64,000 bases of DNA from Echria macrotheca (GCA_030411725.1 MU839836.1:868001-932000); one strand, 5' to 3'; counted from the first letter of the stretch, positions 40,940 to 52,560 are shown. A program made the numbers and translations. The notes: a model not told the origin generated them from the letters alone.

Positions 40940-42358
40940 ATGGCACTTGCAAACTCACCGACCAACGCACCCACTGCCCCATTTACCGGCGCCACTGCCT
41001 CGGGAGCATTTAGCACCACACCTACCTCCACTGATCCTTATACCTATCAGGTTGGCTTTGGCAACTACTTTACCTCTGAAGCTTTATCTGGCGCCATCCC
41101 CATCGGACAGAACACCCCGCAACGTTGCCCGTACGACCTCATTTCGGAGCAACTCAACGGTACCCCGTTCATCTCTTCACGAGCATATCTCCTCCACGCA
41201 TGGTTCTATCGTATCAATCCTTCTAGTGACCATGGATCCGTTCGAGAAATCACCACCAATCCTGACCTGGAGGCAGTGTTTCACCCATCAGACACAAATA
41301 TCAGGTTCATGCCGGAGTGCCAAGAGTGGGAGAAATTTCCTCTGCCAAGTAACGACGTGGAGGTTGATTTCGTGGATGGTGTGAAGACCATTGCCGGGCA
41401 TGGAGACCCTACGGCCAAGGAAGGGCTCGCGGTGCACATGTATTTGGCGAACAGGTCAATGGAGAAGAGGGCGTTTTGTAACCATGACGGGGATATGTTA
41501 ATCCTGCCGCAGGAGGGGAGGCTGGATATCCAGACCGAGTTTGGGAAGTTGATGGTTTCGCCGGGAGAGTTGGTGGTGATCCAGGCGGCGATGAGGTTCT
41601 CAGTCAGATTGCCTGATGGAGTGGGAAGGGGATATATCCAGGAGGTTTTTGGAACTCATTATGAGCTTCCTGAGTTGGGGCCGGTTGGGTCGAACGGTAT
41701 GGCGCAGTTGAGGGACTTTGAGATACCAGTGGCAAGTTTTGATGTGGATCAGTCCGAGTGGACGGTGGTGATGAAGCTGGCAGGGAAGTTGTTTGGGTAC
41801 GAGCAGGGGCATACGCCATTTGATGTGGTGGGGTGGCATGGGACTTATGCGCCGTTCAAGTACAAACTGGAGCGGTTCATCAACAGCGGAACCGTCGACC
41901 GCGACCAAAGCGACCCCTCAATCTACTGCGTCTTAACGACGAGAAGCAAGATCCAGGGGGTTTCGACAGCGGATTTCCTAGCCTTCACGCCCAAGTGGCA
42001 GGTCGCACGCAACACCTTTCGACCGCCATATTACCACAGAAATGTGTGCACGGAGGTTATGGGTATGGTGTGCGGAAAGTGGACTCTCTCGAGTTCACTT
42101 GAACCGGGCGGCTTGACATATGAGCCTAGCTACCTGCCTCACGGGGAGAGTCAAGAGATGTGGAAGGAGGCAACGACTGCGGAGCTGGTATCAGAGAGAG
42201 TAGGGGAGGGGAATGTGGTATTCATGATGCAAATCCCAGCCCATGTTGGGCTGACGAAATATGCGCTGAATTGCAAGAATCGGAAGACGATTCAGAAGAA
42301 TGTGTGGAATAATCCTAGCTTTTTGAACCATTTAAATAGCTTAGCAACATCCGGGTAG
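40940..42358 (+). CDS. hmgA: Homogentisate 1,2-dioxygenase
   Basis: An intronless frame of 472 residues from the ATG at 40940. It opens homogentisate (from Phe/Tyr breakdown) to maleylacetoacetate, using Fe(II) and O2. The N-terminal signature YQVGFGNYFTSEALSGAIPI, GQNTPQRCPYDLISEQLNG and the later FRPPYYHRNVCTEVMG are typical of the family. The iron ligands can be placed at His 366, Glu 372 and His 401 (PYYHRN, CTEVMG, LPHGES); the spacing agrees with characterised enzymes to within one residue. Slightly longer than usual because of an Ala/Thr/Pro-rich N-terminal extension of about 30 residues. None of the usual catabolic neighbours (fumarylacetoacetase, maleylacetoacetate isomerase) is in the window, so this may be a separate copy. 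The symbol follows the Aspergillus-type name. A broken partial copy lies at 57.4 kb. Confidence 0.93.
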   Translation: MALANSPTNAPTAPFTGATASGAFSTTPTSTDPYTYQVGFGNYFTSEALSGAIPIGQNTPQRCPYDLISEQLNGTPFISSRAYLLHAWFYRINPSSDHGSVREITTNPDLEAVFHPSDTNIRFMPECQEWEKFPLPSNDVEVDFVDGVKTIAGHGDPTAKEGLAVHMYLANRSMEKRAFCNHDGDMLILPQEGRLDIQTEFGKLMVSPGELVVIQAAMRFSVRLPDGVGRGYIQEVFGTHYELPELGPVGSNGMAQLRDFEIPVASFDVDQSEWTVVMKLAGKLFGYEQGHTPFDVVGWHGTYAPFKYKLERFINSGTVDRDQSDPSIYCVLTTRSKIQGVSTADFLAFTPKWQVARNTFRPPYYHRNVCTEVMGMVCGKWTLSSSLEPGGLTYEPSYLPHGESQEMWKEATTAELVSERVGEGNVVFMMQIPAHVGLTKYALNCKNRKTIQKNVWNNPSFLNHLNSLATSG

Positions 42359-43917
42359 CAAACAAGGCGAAGAATTAGAGAAGGCGATGGGAGAGCAGAG
42401 AGTAGAGGATATCTGGTAGCGAAGCCATGCGAGCTGACCGAGGATGTCGAGGCAAATTTCACTGCTTTATCTGCCTCTTTTGATCAATATGGAGATCAAT
42501 GTTTGGGAGGACACTTGGAATAAGATGGGTGTTGTTTGTTGAATCATATATATCTACTTCGGTGAGGAGCCGAGAGGTTAGGTGTTGACTTTTGCAGCAT
42601 CTTGTCCGTGTAAAACCTTTTGAAACAGCGGGTACAATCAAAAGTCACCAGCTCTGGTCAGGGTACAAGAGTTTTAATACATGATTGCGGTGGACGGTCC
42701 CGCTTGTCGTCCCAAGCGCTGTAGTTTATGATCTGTACCAGGCAGCGATCCCCGACAACCCTTTACTGTCCCCGGCCCCTCCCACGCTGCAAGATCTCAT
42801 CCGCGCCGACCGCGCCGCCTCGGTACGCAGCCATCGAGATACCTCTGTGGTAACAGTGTCACGCCACAAAAGGGCAATGCTCGGGATTTGGCACAGGCAG
42901 GCCTCATAAGGTGATGAGGCGATGCTTGACGAGATCCATGACGGTTGAAAAGCCCCCCTCTACTCTTCAACGACTAACCACCCGATCCAACAGCCAATCA
43001 CTTTGATTCTTGCTACGATGGAACACCTTGCCTTATGCTGCTCTCTGTCCACAAAATCCTCGACACCGACAATTCCTACCATACCCGAGCTGAGCGAGCC
43101 CCGGCGCGTCGGCTTTGACACATGCGAGCAGCGCTACCGCGGGGAGACCTCGTCTTGAAGTGTGCGGAGCACTCGACCAAGCTCGTTCCGGAGCGATGGG
43201 AGAAAATGGGATGTAACGACAGCGCCGGCAGCGGGTTAGGTCTCTATTTACCCTGCCACGAAGTGCCCGCACCTGCGCCGTCATCGGACGCGGTGGATTC
43301 GTCGAGTCGCGGCCGCTGCTGCTCTACACCTACCAAGGATCGAGACGGCAGATACACAAGAGGCTCGGGACGGATACCCCGGTTGCTATCCACGGCACAC
43401 ACGCCAGTTGGGGTTTAGTTTTGGTCCAGAAGAGCTCTATAAGCCCGGCTATTCTCGATACGCCCTCCCGGGGCTGCGTCCCTAACTTCGAGTGAGCTTT
43501 GCGGCTGCCGACGCGCCACGCGACAAGGACGTCATGACCAGAAAGCTGGGTGGCGCCAGATGAGAGATTGCGGGCACAGCTGCAGCAATGAAGACAGCGG
43601 GAAGAGAAGAGATAGTGGTTAGTCCATATAGCCGAGAAGATGGGGGCTCCAAACATCATGACAAATCTCGAGCATCGCCTCATCTTTGGTAGGGCGGCGC
43701 GGAGGAGGGAGTGCGTGAGAGGACGCTTGGACGTTTATCCGCTTGCGCCTATTTCTGAGAAGGTTTTATTTGGCCCTTCGAAATCGACAGCCGCGTTTTC
43801 TGGAGTGCGAAGCGGCTTATTGCCGGAACGGAAATGTCTTGGTGTAGGATGGAGTCATCACCGGCGTTGCGGCGGCCGCGCCTCGCTTGTCGCGGTTTTC
43901 TGCCGTTGTCACTGAGA
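42359..43917. other. Gene-less stretch with scattered relics
   Basis: No supported gene in about 1.5 kb. Frames on both strands are Arg/Ala/Ser-rich and short. One recognisable relation is the minus-strand peptide at 43330-43570, described separately. Confidence 0.5.
43330..43570 (-). pseudogene. Relic fragment, family with 47590-47730
   Basis: The minus-strand translation GHDVLVAWRVGSRKAHSKLG followed by TQPREGVSRIAGL corresponds to GHDFLVVWRVG and VGTQAREDVSRMAEL at 47590-47730, there in two frames. The source gene is unknown. A weaker relative (HDFLDITNRA) is on the minus strand near 49.7 kb. Confidence 0.5.
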
Positions 43918-44085
43918 TGCGACAGCTTTGGTTCCCTGGGCCCAAAACTGGGCAGATCTTGTTGGCACTAAATTTAGCAACCTGCCTTTGCGTCACGTGG
44001 CCGAGCACACCAGCAGCCGGCAAAGAACGGCCGCGCACCGGACCGGTCGGCAGCATGCACGTCAGCATTGCAAATTTAGCGTGTG
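43918..44085 (+). repeat. Dispersed relic repeat, copy A (partner at 55335-55545)
   Basis: Both copies read G-P/T-K-T-G-Q, then PAAGKE, then GP, and end with a cagcattgcaaatttagcg-like sequence. Nucleotide similarity is clear in ccagcagccggcaaaga. The 55-kb copy precedes a tyrosinase relic. Confidence 0.6.
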
Positions 44086-44203
44086 CTGCACCCCAACAGT
44101 GACCCTGTTTGTTTCAGGTCGAATGCCAATTTCTTCAAGCTTCAAAAGTGCCTGGAGGAACTCCAAGGGAGTGACGGAAGGATCCTCATCGCTGGCTTTT
44201 GAC

Positions 44204-45370
44204 ATGCCCCCCTACGAAACGCACAGACCATCGGATTCCTTCCGGTTCCCCGCTACACGGTGCCGCTTCTTAGTTTTACTGTCAGTTAACACGGTCTTGC
44301 GTATGGAGTCAGCCGCCCACAGGGCTGGAAGATCCTCAAGGAACAGCGTGAACGACGGCACCTGGAAAAAGAAACACGGGGCCGGAAAAAGCTGATATCA
44401 CCCGACAAGATTGCGGCCATGGAACAACTTATCTGGACCTACGGCTTTGAGGCACGTAAACTGACCTGGCAGGGCCTTGCCCTCGAAGTTGGATTAGTCG
44501 GCATTTCTACCCGGACGATCGAGCGTGCTATGGGTTGGTTCCGGCTTCCTGGGCTTCCTTGGCTTCCTGGCTTCTGACTCGTCGATAGGTACCCTAGGCT
44601 ATCGGAAGTGCATCGCTTGCAAAAAGGGCTGGACCTCACCTTACAACGCAGATCGAAGAGTCAAAGCAGCAAAGCTCGCTCTCTTCTATCGACCTACCCC
44701 TGAGGATTGGCACGATATACGCTGGACCGACGAAGCTCACTTTGTGATTGGATCCGAAGGCCGTATGTGGATTATACGCAAGCCCGGTGAACGCTATTGC
44801 CCCGATTGTATTCAACACTCACGCACATCAAAGCAGGAAGATATTCCATCCGACGAGCGAGAACGATATCATGTCTGGGGTGCTATTGGGTATAACTTCA
44901 AGTCAGAGCTGACCTTTTATGAGGTTCCTACTAATACAAATGGGAAGATGAGCCAGCGAGTATATCTAGATTCTATTCTTGAGGGGCCTGTTAAAGAGTG
45001 GTTGTTACGAGGCGACGAGTTTGTGATGGAAGAAGATGGCGACTCAGGGCACGGCGGCGGAAATTGTGCGAAGAATAATCCTGTGAGAGTGTGGAAAGAG
45101 CAACACCAGCTCAAACACTTCTTCAACGTGCCTGCTTCCCCGGATTTAAGCCCGATTGAGAATTGCTGGCGTGCAGTGAAGCAATACGTACGCGCAAATT
45201 ATCGTCTCGGGGCTGATTTGAAGGCGTTGATAATTGCTGGGTGGAATAGGATCAGCAAGGAGACAATCAACGTGGGTGGATTCTATGGTACTCCTCTGCC
45301 GGGGTTGCAAAGGTTAGCGCGGCCAGGGGCCCACTGTTTGAGATTAGCACAGAAGACTCGAGAATGCTAA
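44204..45370 (+). pseudogene. Tc1/mariner-type transposase, decayed
   Basis: The N-terminus MPPYETHRPSD (44204) is followed by a frameshift into WKILKEQRERRHLEKETRGR and the helix-turn-helix-like TRGRKKLISPDKIAAMEQLI (to TRTIERAMG). About 60 bp of CTTCCTGG-rich sequence then intervenes, with gttggt at its start and gatag at its end. It may be an intron, because removing it rejoins AMG to TLGYRKCIACKKGW. The catalytic part is preserved: WTDEAHFVIG (first Asp), EEDGDSGHG (second Asp) and SPDLSPIENCW (Glu). The normal C-terminus is lost because the MITE at 45289 is inserted after NVGGFYG. The element's own terminal repeats were not identified. Confidence 0.75.
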
Positions 45371-45418
45371 CAGCGGGCCCCTGGCCGCGCTAACCTTTGC
45401 AACCCCGGCAGAGGAGTA
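45289..45418. mobile_element. MITE-like hairpin element with 48-bp terminal inverted repeats
   Basis: Left arm 45291-45338 (ctcctctgccggggttgcaa ...) and right arm 45369-45416 are complementary over 48 bases with one mismatch. They are separated by a 30-base loop and flanked on both sides by TA, the target duplication of Tc1/mariner-type insertion. It interrupts the 3' end of the transposase gene. It has no coding capacity of its own. Confidence 0.88.
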
Positions 45419-45742
45419 GTGCGGATGCAACAGGTGTTAGCCGGCCAAGGTCAGATGACCGGGTGGTAGGGTGGCAAATAGTACCTGGAAGATACCTGTA
45501 ATTACTGCTGTTTTTTGCCCTTAATAGATGTACCGGTCAGGTAATGAGTCTGGGTTTTTTTTGGCAACCGCTTGCTTGGCAGGGCAGCATGGAGGGGCAG
45601 CCGTTTTGCATAAAAATGGAGTGATTGACATGAAAACTGCGCCTCCGCACTACCCCGCAGATGGTCTTCGCAAACAGAACCGTGAAAAGTGGCCTGCGCT
45701 CAATCGACTCAAATTTTTCACATCAGCGACAACAACCACAGA

Positions 45743-47018
45743 ATGGCCAGCCCTACCGCTTTTCCTCATCATCGTCACCAATCGTCCCTCGAGGGAATTA
45801 TATATCCCTCATCAGAGGTGCCGTTAGAAGCAGGTCAACGTGATCAAGCAAAGCGCAAGTTTTACCACATCATAAACTACTTCGAAGCTGCAGAACTAAG
45901 GAGCGACGGGTCAAGACGCCCTTATAACCGCCCCTTACTTATCCGGCTTACGTACGAACATTCAAGCTCAGAGGAATCACAGGATATTTTCCTCCGAGCT
46001 TTTTTTCGGTCCGTAGCACTCCCGATAGAGGGCGAAGATGACGTTGATTTCGACGATACGGAGCTGGAACCCGCCGTAGTTCGCTTTGCAGAACATCTGT
46101 TCGACAATTTTTTCCTCCCTCGTAAGACCTGGCTCCCCATCCACTTGCGGTCTCAAGCTAATATCTCCTAGTAAAAGCCTCCACAAAGAAGACACCGCAG
46201 CCTTCCCCAGTATACCATTCCGCCATTCAGCGAGCGCAAGAAAGAGAATTCCAAGACTTTGTCGGCACGCTAGAGCGAGTGTCGGAGCTCCGCGGTGAGT
46301 GCCTTATCCGCGACCGGCATCGCTGTGTCATAAGTCGTCGGTTCGACCAAGATGAAGCAACAAAACGCATGAGGAAATATGGCGATGACGCGAAGGACGA
46401 CGATGGGAATTTACTCTCGGGCGAAACTCAGTTTGACAGCCTAGAGGTGGCACATATCCTTCCCCATTCTCTGACATCAAGAGATGCAGATTCCCAATTG
46501 GTTTGTTCGCCGTCTTGCTGTATAAAGTGTTTAAACTAATCAGTCGCTAGCCTCGTTCGAAAGAGGCCGCGCTTGCGATCCTCAATATGTTTGACTATGG
46601 CGTAGTCGATCTAATTGATGGTAATAACATTGATCGACCACGGAACGCCATGACGGTGACCCACAACCTGCACCGTTTTTTCGGGGATTTTGAGGTGTTT
46701 TTCGAGCCTGTTCCTGGCCAACTGCATACTTACCAAATCCGCTCCTTTCTCCCTTCAGGCATCATACGAGGTTTACTCCCTGTTACGCGTACATTCTTCC
46801 TCACTGAGAGCCGGAGCATCGATCCACCCTTGCCACGGCTCTTAGCGCTTCATCGCGCCATTGCACACATCCTTCACCTTTCGGCAGCAGGGGCGTATAT
46901 TGACAAGATCCTTGATGATATGGAGAAGAAAGCTGTACGCGCAGACGGGTCGACCGAACTAAGTCATGTCGTATCACTTAAGCTAGGTGGTTGGTTGGAT
47001 GGCTCTATACATGTTTGA
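45743..47018 (+). CDS. Fungal HNH-nuclease-domain protein
   Basis: Exons are 45743-46121, 46172-46500 and 46551-47018 (391 residues). Introns are gtaaga ... cctag and gtttgt ... gctag, and phases agree. The N-half (AKRKFYHIINYFEAAELRSD, EDDVDFDDTELEPAVVRFAE) is a fungal-specific helical region. The HNH part follows: CLIRDRHRCVISRRF (the Arg-Asp-x-x-Arg-Cys start of the fold), EVAHILPHSL (His-x-x-Pro-His core), then MTVTHNLHRFFGDFEVFFEP (last His and the F-x-F-E-P strand). HNH_2-type proteins of this form are numerous in filamentous fungi; their DNA targets are unknown. The gene is free of stops although it sits between a dead transposon and a relic field, which argues for recent function. Confidence 0.82.
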
Positions 47019-47109
47019 CAGTCTCTATTAACATACATGGAGTGGTTCTTGGACCAAAGTTTGGTTGACCAGAGTGACTCTCCCAAACTATTGCGTGACC
47101 GCCGAGGCC

Positions 47110-47190
47110 ACGGCCAGCCCCAGTAGACCGGCAATCGCGGGACCGCTGCGAAGTCATGGTCGGCAGTGACGCTTCCCGCGCCGCCGGTAC
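47110..47190 (-). pseudogene. Tyrosinase fragment (partner of 55555-55615)
   Basis: The minus strand matches the plus strand at about 55555-55615 closely (gggaagcgtcact, cggtcccgcgattgccggtc, tactggg). In the tyrosinase frame the 55-kb copy reads AVPRLPVYWDWP, while this one has YWGWP at the same place. YWDW is a conserved tyrosinase motif near the copper sites. The fragment here is only about 80 bp long. Confidence 0.55.
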
Positions 47191-47589
47191 TATCCGCCAG
47201 CCAACTAAAAACTCAACCATTCCCACGTACTACGTTAACCTCATCCGCAGAGTCGAGGGGTCGCGCACGAGGTCGTTGACGAATCTCTCTACTTCGGCGT
47301 AGACGTGGCGAGGTGGCGGGGTGCGTGGCGCGTCCAAATCCCTCGACGGGCCGTGACGAGGGGCAGACAGACGAGCAGGGCGAGAGCTTGAACTAATGTC
47401 GGACATCGGTGGAGTATGCTGGCTACGCCCAAGGGATGGACACCTTTCTTGATGAAGTCAGTACAAGATCACAAAACTACAGCGAACGGCGAGCAAGTGG
47501 GGACCCAGCTACATCTCCCCCAAGCAGACGGACACTGGCCGGAAGTAGCTATCCTTCCTGAACTCGTGGACCTCGATCTGGCGCCGGCC

Positions 47590-47730
47590 AGCTTTCCTGG
47601 CCATGACTTCCTTGTCGTGTGGCGCGTCGGTGCTGGGGGGCAGCCACAAGCGCGGGCCGCCTAGAATCCGTAGGGACGCAAGCTCGGGAGGACGTGTCGA
47701 GAATGGCCGAGCTTCGTCGACGTCGACAGT
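47590..47730 (+). pseudogene. Relic fragment, partner of 43330-43570
   Basis: GHDFLVVWRVG, then in the next frame VGTQAREDVSRMAELRR, corresponds to the minus-strand peptide at 43.3-43.6 kb. One frameshift separates the two halves. Confidence 0.5.
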
Positions 47731-49199
47731 CTCGTCAACGACCTCGTCCTCGTCGACGTTCCGTGCGCTGTTCCGCGCGCCGCCGCTCCCCATACCAGCG
47801 GCCCGGTCACATCAACGGCAACCTCTACGGAACCAGTCGCCGACCCCGCCAGCATGCTCGCCTTCGCCGTAGCCGACGATGCTCGCTAGAGCTGGCTTCG
47901 GAGTCCTCTCGGTCCGCGCCGGCACTCCGTCCTCCTGACCCGAAACTTGGCTTGGCGGAGAAGTAGGAGCCACGTAGCAGAAAATACTTGGGATTCGATC
48001 GTCGCATTTCGCAATAGTGTGGGTGTTCTGACTTCTATTCGCGGCATGTTGAATCCCATCGCTGGAGTGCATCCCCCTTTCTCCTCAACCAAACGGACTG
48101 ACCACCAACACTGCATGGTCGTTTATTTCGTGAAAGCGTGAAAGCATTGCGCGCCCTAAACATCGGCGTCTTTGGTAGGTCGGACGGCGAGAAAATATGC
48201 CTTGGCAGCGTGAGGTCGGGAGAGGATTGAAGGGCGGCGAGAACCTTCGGGGGCCGGGATTCCGTTAGTCGGGCTGACTACGGTGGACTGCAGCCGATCG
48301 GTCAGGGTAAGCTCGGACGAGGAAAAATGGGCGCTTGTCTTTGGGATCGCTACCGCATCGTCGCGGGGCTGGCGCTCGTTGCCTTGGTCATGGATGCTGG
48401 CAGGACTGGTGCGATATTGAAGATGGCCGAGTGTGGAATTTTTTGGAACATGGGACGAGAATCGGACCTCGGAATACTTCACACTCGGGGTGGGGGTTCG
48501 GTGGTGCGCATCCAGGTATGTGGTCGAGTAGAACGACTCGCGCTGCGAAGAGATGGTGTTGTGTGGCCGGGGAAGGAGCGTTCATCTTGAGGATGAGGCC
48601 TGGGTCTTAGAAGGCATCGCGCAGGCACAACGCACTCGGGGGCGCAAGGACGACGACGGGTTATCTCGGTCCGCAATTCAGAGGGCTGTTGAACGCGTCG
48701 AGCTGCGAGCGAAGCCGTGGGCACCCGTGTGGACGGCAGCGCATCACCGGGCCGAAACTTGGCTTCGCACCAGAGTGACGGGAACCGGGCCTACGCAATT
48801 CGTCGAGTTGGCCAGAGTGTTGTAGACTTGACTGGAAATCAGTTGTCCGGCTCATGTCTGAGTATGGTGCTGATGAGATCGATATGCCTCCCTTGCAAAC
48901 TGCACGCATACGTGAAGACCTGCCGGACCGACCACTCCTACTGGTTACCGCGGGCCCCTCGTCCAGCATGTCCGACGCGGAACTTTACATCTGTGGGAGG
49001 TTGAAGACATGCCGGTGTCGCTGAAGTCGATGCTATAACCTCGCCAGATCGTTGACTGGTGGCGGGTCGAACTTCGCCGAGGGCCGGTGACGGCTAGACG
49101 AGGCAGAGGTGGGAACTGAGTGTGCCAAGCAGTTCGCAACGGAGGGCAGCCGTGTGCAAGTTCGATGAGTTCGGGTAAGGGGGGATGAGGGTATGGAGT

Positions 49200-49493
49200 T
49201 CAGCCTTTCATCTCGTCGGCGTCGCGCAAGCGAAGCCGGAGTAGATCGCTTCGGAGGGTGCGACCTGTTTTAGCCGGGAGCAAATCGGCGATGGGAAGGT
49301 TTTGCGCAGCCCTGAGAAAGGCACGAACGGAAAAACTGTGTTCTTTCTCACCTTCGTGGCCAAGCTGATCCCAGCGCATCTCGAGGACGGGAGATGCCAG
49401 CTTTGTCGCAGACAGAATTGAATGAGCGCAGAAGGTATCGAGTCGTTCCCCAATAAGATTGTTCTTGACGATTGGTAACTTCGGGTCGGTCAT
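49200..49493 (-). pseudogene. Relic fragment, family with 54433-54558
   Basis: Minus-strand MTDPKLPIVKNNLIGERLDT resembles MTDQLRSKIIEENPIGKGLD at 54433: same start, I-x3-N-x-I-G-x3-L-D spacing. No recognised family. Confidence 0.4.
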
Positions 49494-52459
49494 TGCTGAG
49501 ATTTTGTAACGGAACGTGACCGCCGCTTTCGTGCGCCACAGCCTCTTGTGCTAAGGCGCCGTCTATTGTTGTCTGGTCTCGGTGGCTCATTGGCGCAAAG
49601 GATCCATCATGCCGGGGCAGACTATTTCGAAGACGCCGAGCCGTCCCGACCGAGCTGTGCGAAAGGGCGGTAGCGGGACTTCGAGCGCGGTTGGTAATGT
49701 CGAGGAAGTCGTGGACCCGTAACTCTTGGCCATGATTTCCGTATGCCAACAGGTAGAGCTGCCTTCCAGATATAACCGGGGTACCCGCTCGTACTGGCCG
49801 GGAGCAAGGACGCGACCAGTCTGCGGGGTGGGAAAGGGAACAGCAGTGTTTCGGTCGGGGTGCGAGGAGCGTGGGATGTGGCGAGGTGTCGGTCGCGTCC
49901 GCGTCGTCGGGCATCGGATTTTTCTAGATGATTAGTAATTGCGGGTCGGCCGATCGGATCTCGAGGAGTCGAAAACTCGCCGAATCGTAGAAGGTCACAG
50001 TTGAGGCGCGCAGTGGGCTTTGGGTGGTCAGTTGTTTTTCGGCTTGCCGACTGCTTCCGCCGCTTTGTTGGAGGACAGCTTGACGTAATCACAAGAACGC
50101 ACAGGCCTGATGCCATGGCAAAATTGTGAAGGCGGTGTAGCCGGTTCGCTGTCAAACCGCTCCCAGTGATTCCACATGCGATCGAAAGTCACCACTCTGT
50201 CAAGGTAGAGTAGTTCTAACATAACATTGGGCAGCGCCAGATCGGGGTCCCCACGTTCAAGGTCACCGGCTCTGTCAGGGTTAGGCTCTAGCAACTTCAA
50301 CACGTTTTTGACTAACTTGGCTAACCGCTACGTTGGTACAGGTCCTTCTTTTCGGCCCGCATCCTCATGGACCGCAACCCCCCACGGCGCGCTCCAAACT
50401 CAAACTTCACTTGCAGCGACCCGACACCCGCGCCTCGACAACACCATCGGACAAACCAGTGAACCTCAATACGCTTTCAATAGAGTCAGAAGCTCGGCCC
50501 TTCTCGACACTTTGACAGTGCTGGGGAAGGAAAGCCACTAGCCAGGAAACGAACGAGGACGACTGTTGGTGCTCGACGCGGCTTCCAGATGGTCTCGTTG
50601 CTCAAGCTGGCCACTACCAGAGAGGAGGACGTCCGCTTCCTCTTGCCGCACGATAGCACAGGTTGCTGACGCCCAGGCTGCTGACGCCCGAACACTCCAT
50701 CAGACTGCAGAACTCGACCGGCTCCGACATCATCATGCAGCTGCTCGACGAGCTCGTCACGAAGTCGCCCGGCCGGGTCCCTCGGCGGTGTAGGAAGCCC
50801 CCGCCTCATGACTTTGAGCGGTCGATCCGTCGTCGTTAAACGGTATGACCGACCGGTCGTAGTCGGGGTACCTGCTCGTACGGGTCTGCGATCGCTGGTC
50901 TTCTCGGGCTGGTTCTGTTTGTCAAGATGGTGTTGACGGGATTGACCCAACTCGGTTGATGGGAGTCGCGGTGGACGTCATCCGGGGGGTCCTCTTCGCT
51001 CGCTTCCTTTACTTCCTGCGTCGCAGCTCCTATCAAGCACCGGTGTCGAGGCCGGAGGGGCAAATGTACAGGAGCTACCACAATCTATGAATGCTGCTGA
51101 GCAGGCGCCCTTGCTGCCTGAGACCGAACAAGCCGCAAACAAGGCCACCGACACCCGAAGCCAGTTGGAGCTTTCAGAAACCCGCCCAGGTCACGATGGC
51201 GAGTTTCAAGACCCCGTGACTTCAGCAGATACAGGGACACCCGGTCACAGCCTTCCGCATCCAGCTTCACCGCTCAGCAAGGGTGGCCATCCGGCGAACT
51301 CGGAGAGCATGGCGAGCCTATCTCGCTGCTCGAGTGCTCAACGCAATTGCCGCCCGGGACCATTAATTTAGCAACCATTCATCCACTTCAAACCCAATAC
51401 GATAGCCATTCGCTTTCGCAGGTCAATGCTGGAAATAATTCATCTCTCAAAAACCGTGACCTCTCTTTTGGTCCGGTTCAGCCTCTTAAATATTCGCATC
51501 AGCAAATCCACCTTACCATGGAGGAAGGTAGGCTAACATCCTTGAGGAGATCGGTGAATGCTTGGGCATTTTCGCCGACCTTGTGGTGCTCATTGCTATC
51601 AGCTTGTCCGTGTTTGATGGCGCTGCTTAGCTCTCCGGCGGCCTCGCAGGCCTTAAGGAGATGATCTATCCCAGACGGGAGAGAGGTATACATATTTGTT
51701 AGGTATAACAGCCGATAGCTAGGTACTCACAATTTGCGCTCCACAAGGAAATGGTAAGTTGGGAAAGGAGCCCAATGCGGGGGGAAAGTCCACAGCCAAC
51801 GGAGAAAGTTCGGGTAAACGAATTTGGTAAGGTTGAGGCCGCCTCACGTGATTGAAACTTCACCTCGCGCTCGGCGGTTAAAAGGCTCCAGCGCGTTGGG
51901 TCCGCATCTGCGTCGCCCGCCAAGCCGGCGTCGAGCATTTGCCGATGACGGAGCAACGGGGGGAAGCCCGAGCGAGCCGGCGATCGCAAGCATAGTATGA
52001 ACGGGCTACCCCCGACTACGAACAGTCGGTCATGCCGCTCGACGACGACGTGTCGGCATTGTGGCCCGATTCTCGTCACTCTACCCAGCCAAGTTTTGGT
52101 CCACTACCGGCAATATAGGATGTCATCCGACACTGCGCAAGCCTGTCTCGGTCTTAGTGGCTTTTTATTAGACGATGCCGAAGTGGTCGCGGGCTCTGAC
52201 GGCAAGATCACGACGGGGCCTGGAGAGATTGGTTTCCAATTTGAAGCTAACCCACAGGGCCATTCTTGTATGATGGTCGTCCTACCGTGTGGTGGATCCT
52301 GCCTCGTCCCTGAACCTTCGAACCCCATCTGGTTGCTTCTTTCATACCCAAGATCGGAAGGCTCGAGGCAGTGCTCCCCAATACCCTTCCCTTTCCCACG
52401 GTGCAAATTGGATCGTCGGCTTCTCCCTTCATCAGGTCAGGTCTCATCCGCAGGCCTGT
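49494..52459. other. Relic field, part 2
   Basis: About 3 kb without a supportable gene. Minus-strand frames around 50303-50030 (DLALPNVMLELLYLDRVVTF) and 51693-51499 (LLKACEAAGELSSAIKHGQA), and a plus-strand frame at 51087-51371 (MNAAEQAPLLPETEQAANKA), look protein-like but cannot be extended or assigned. They are probably more fragments of decayed genes. Confidence 0.45.
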
Positions 52460-52560
52460 AGGGGGCAGGCGCTCCATGACGACGATGCCGTGGGAGCAGG
52501 TGTGGTGCAGGTTGACGCCGACGGCGATAACGGCCATTACTGGGGGGGCCAATAACAGCA
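52460..52560 (-). pseudogene. Possible helicase motif fragment
   Basis: Minus-strand VMAVIAVGVNLHHTCSHGIV followed by VME resembles motif V of SNF2-type helicases (G-x-N-L-H/Q-x-A/T-C ... hydrophobic ... E). Only about 25 residues support this. Confidence 0.3.

Larger units (their letters stand above)
47019..49199. other. Relic field, part 1
   Basis: No intact gene. Recognisable pieces are the tyrosinase fragment (minus, 47110-47190) and the 47590-47730 relic. A frame from about 48852 encodes protein-like sequence (SEYGADEIDMPPLQTARIRE, LLLVTAGPSSSMSDAELYIC) that I do not recognise. The rest is Arg/Ser/Pro-rich in all frames. Confidence 0.5.
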
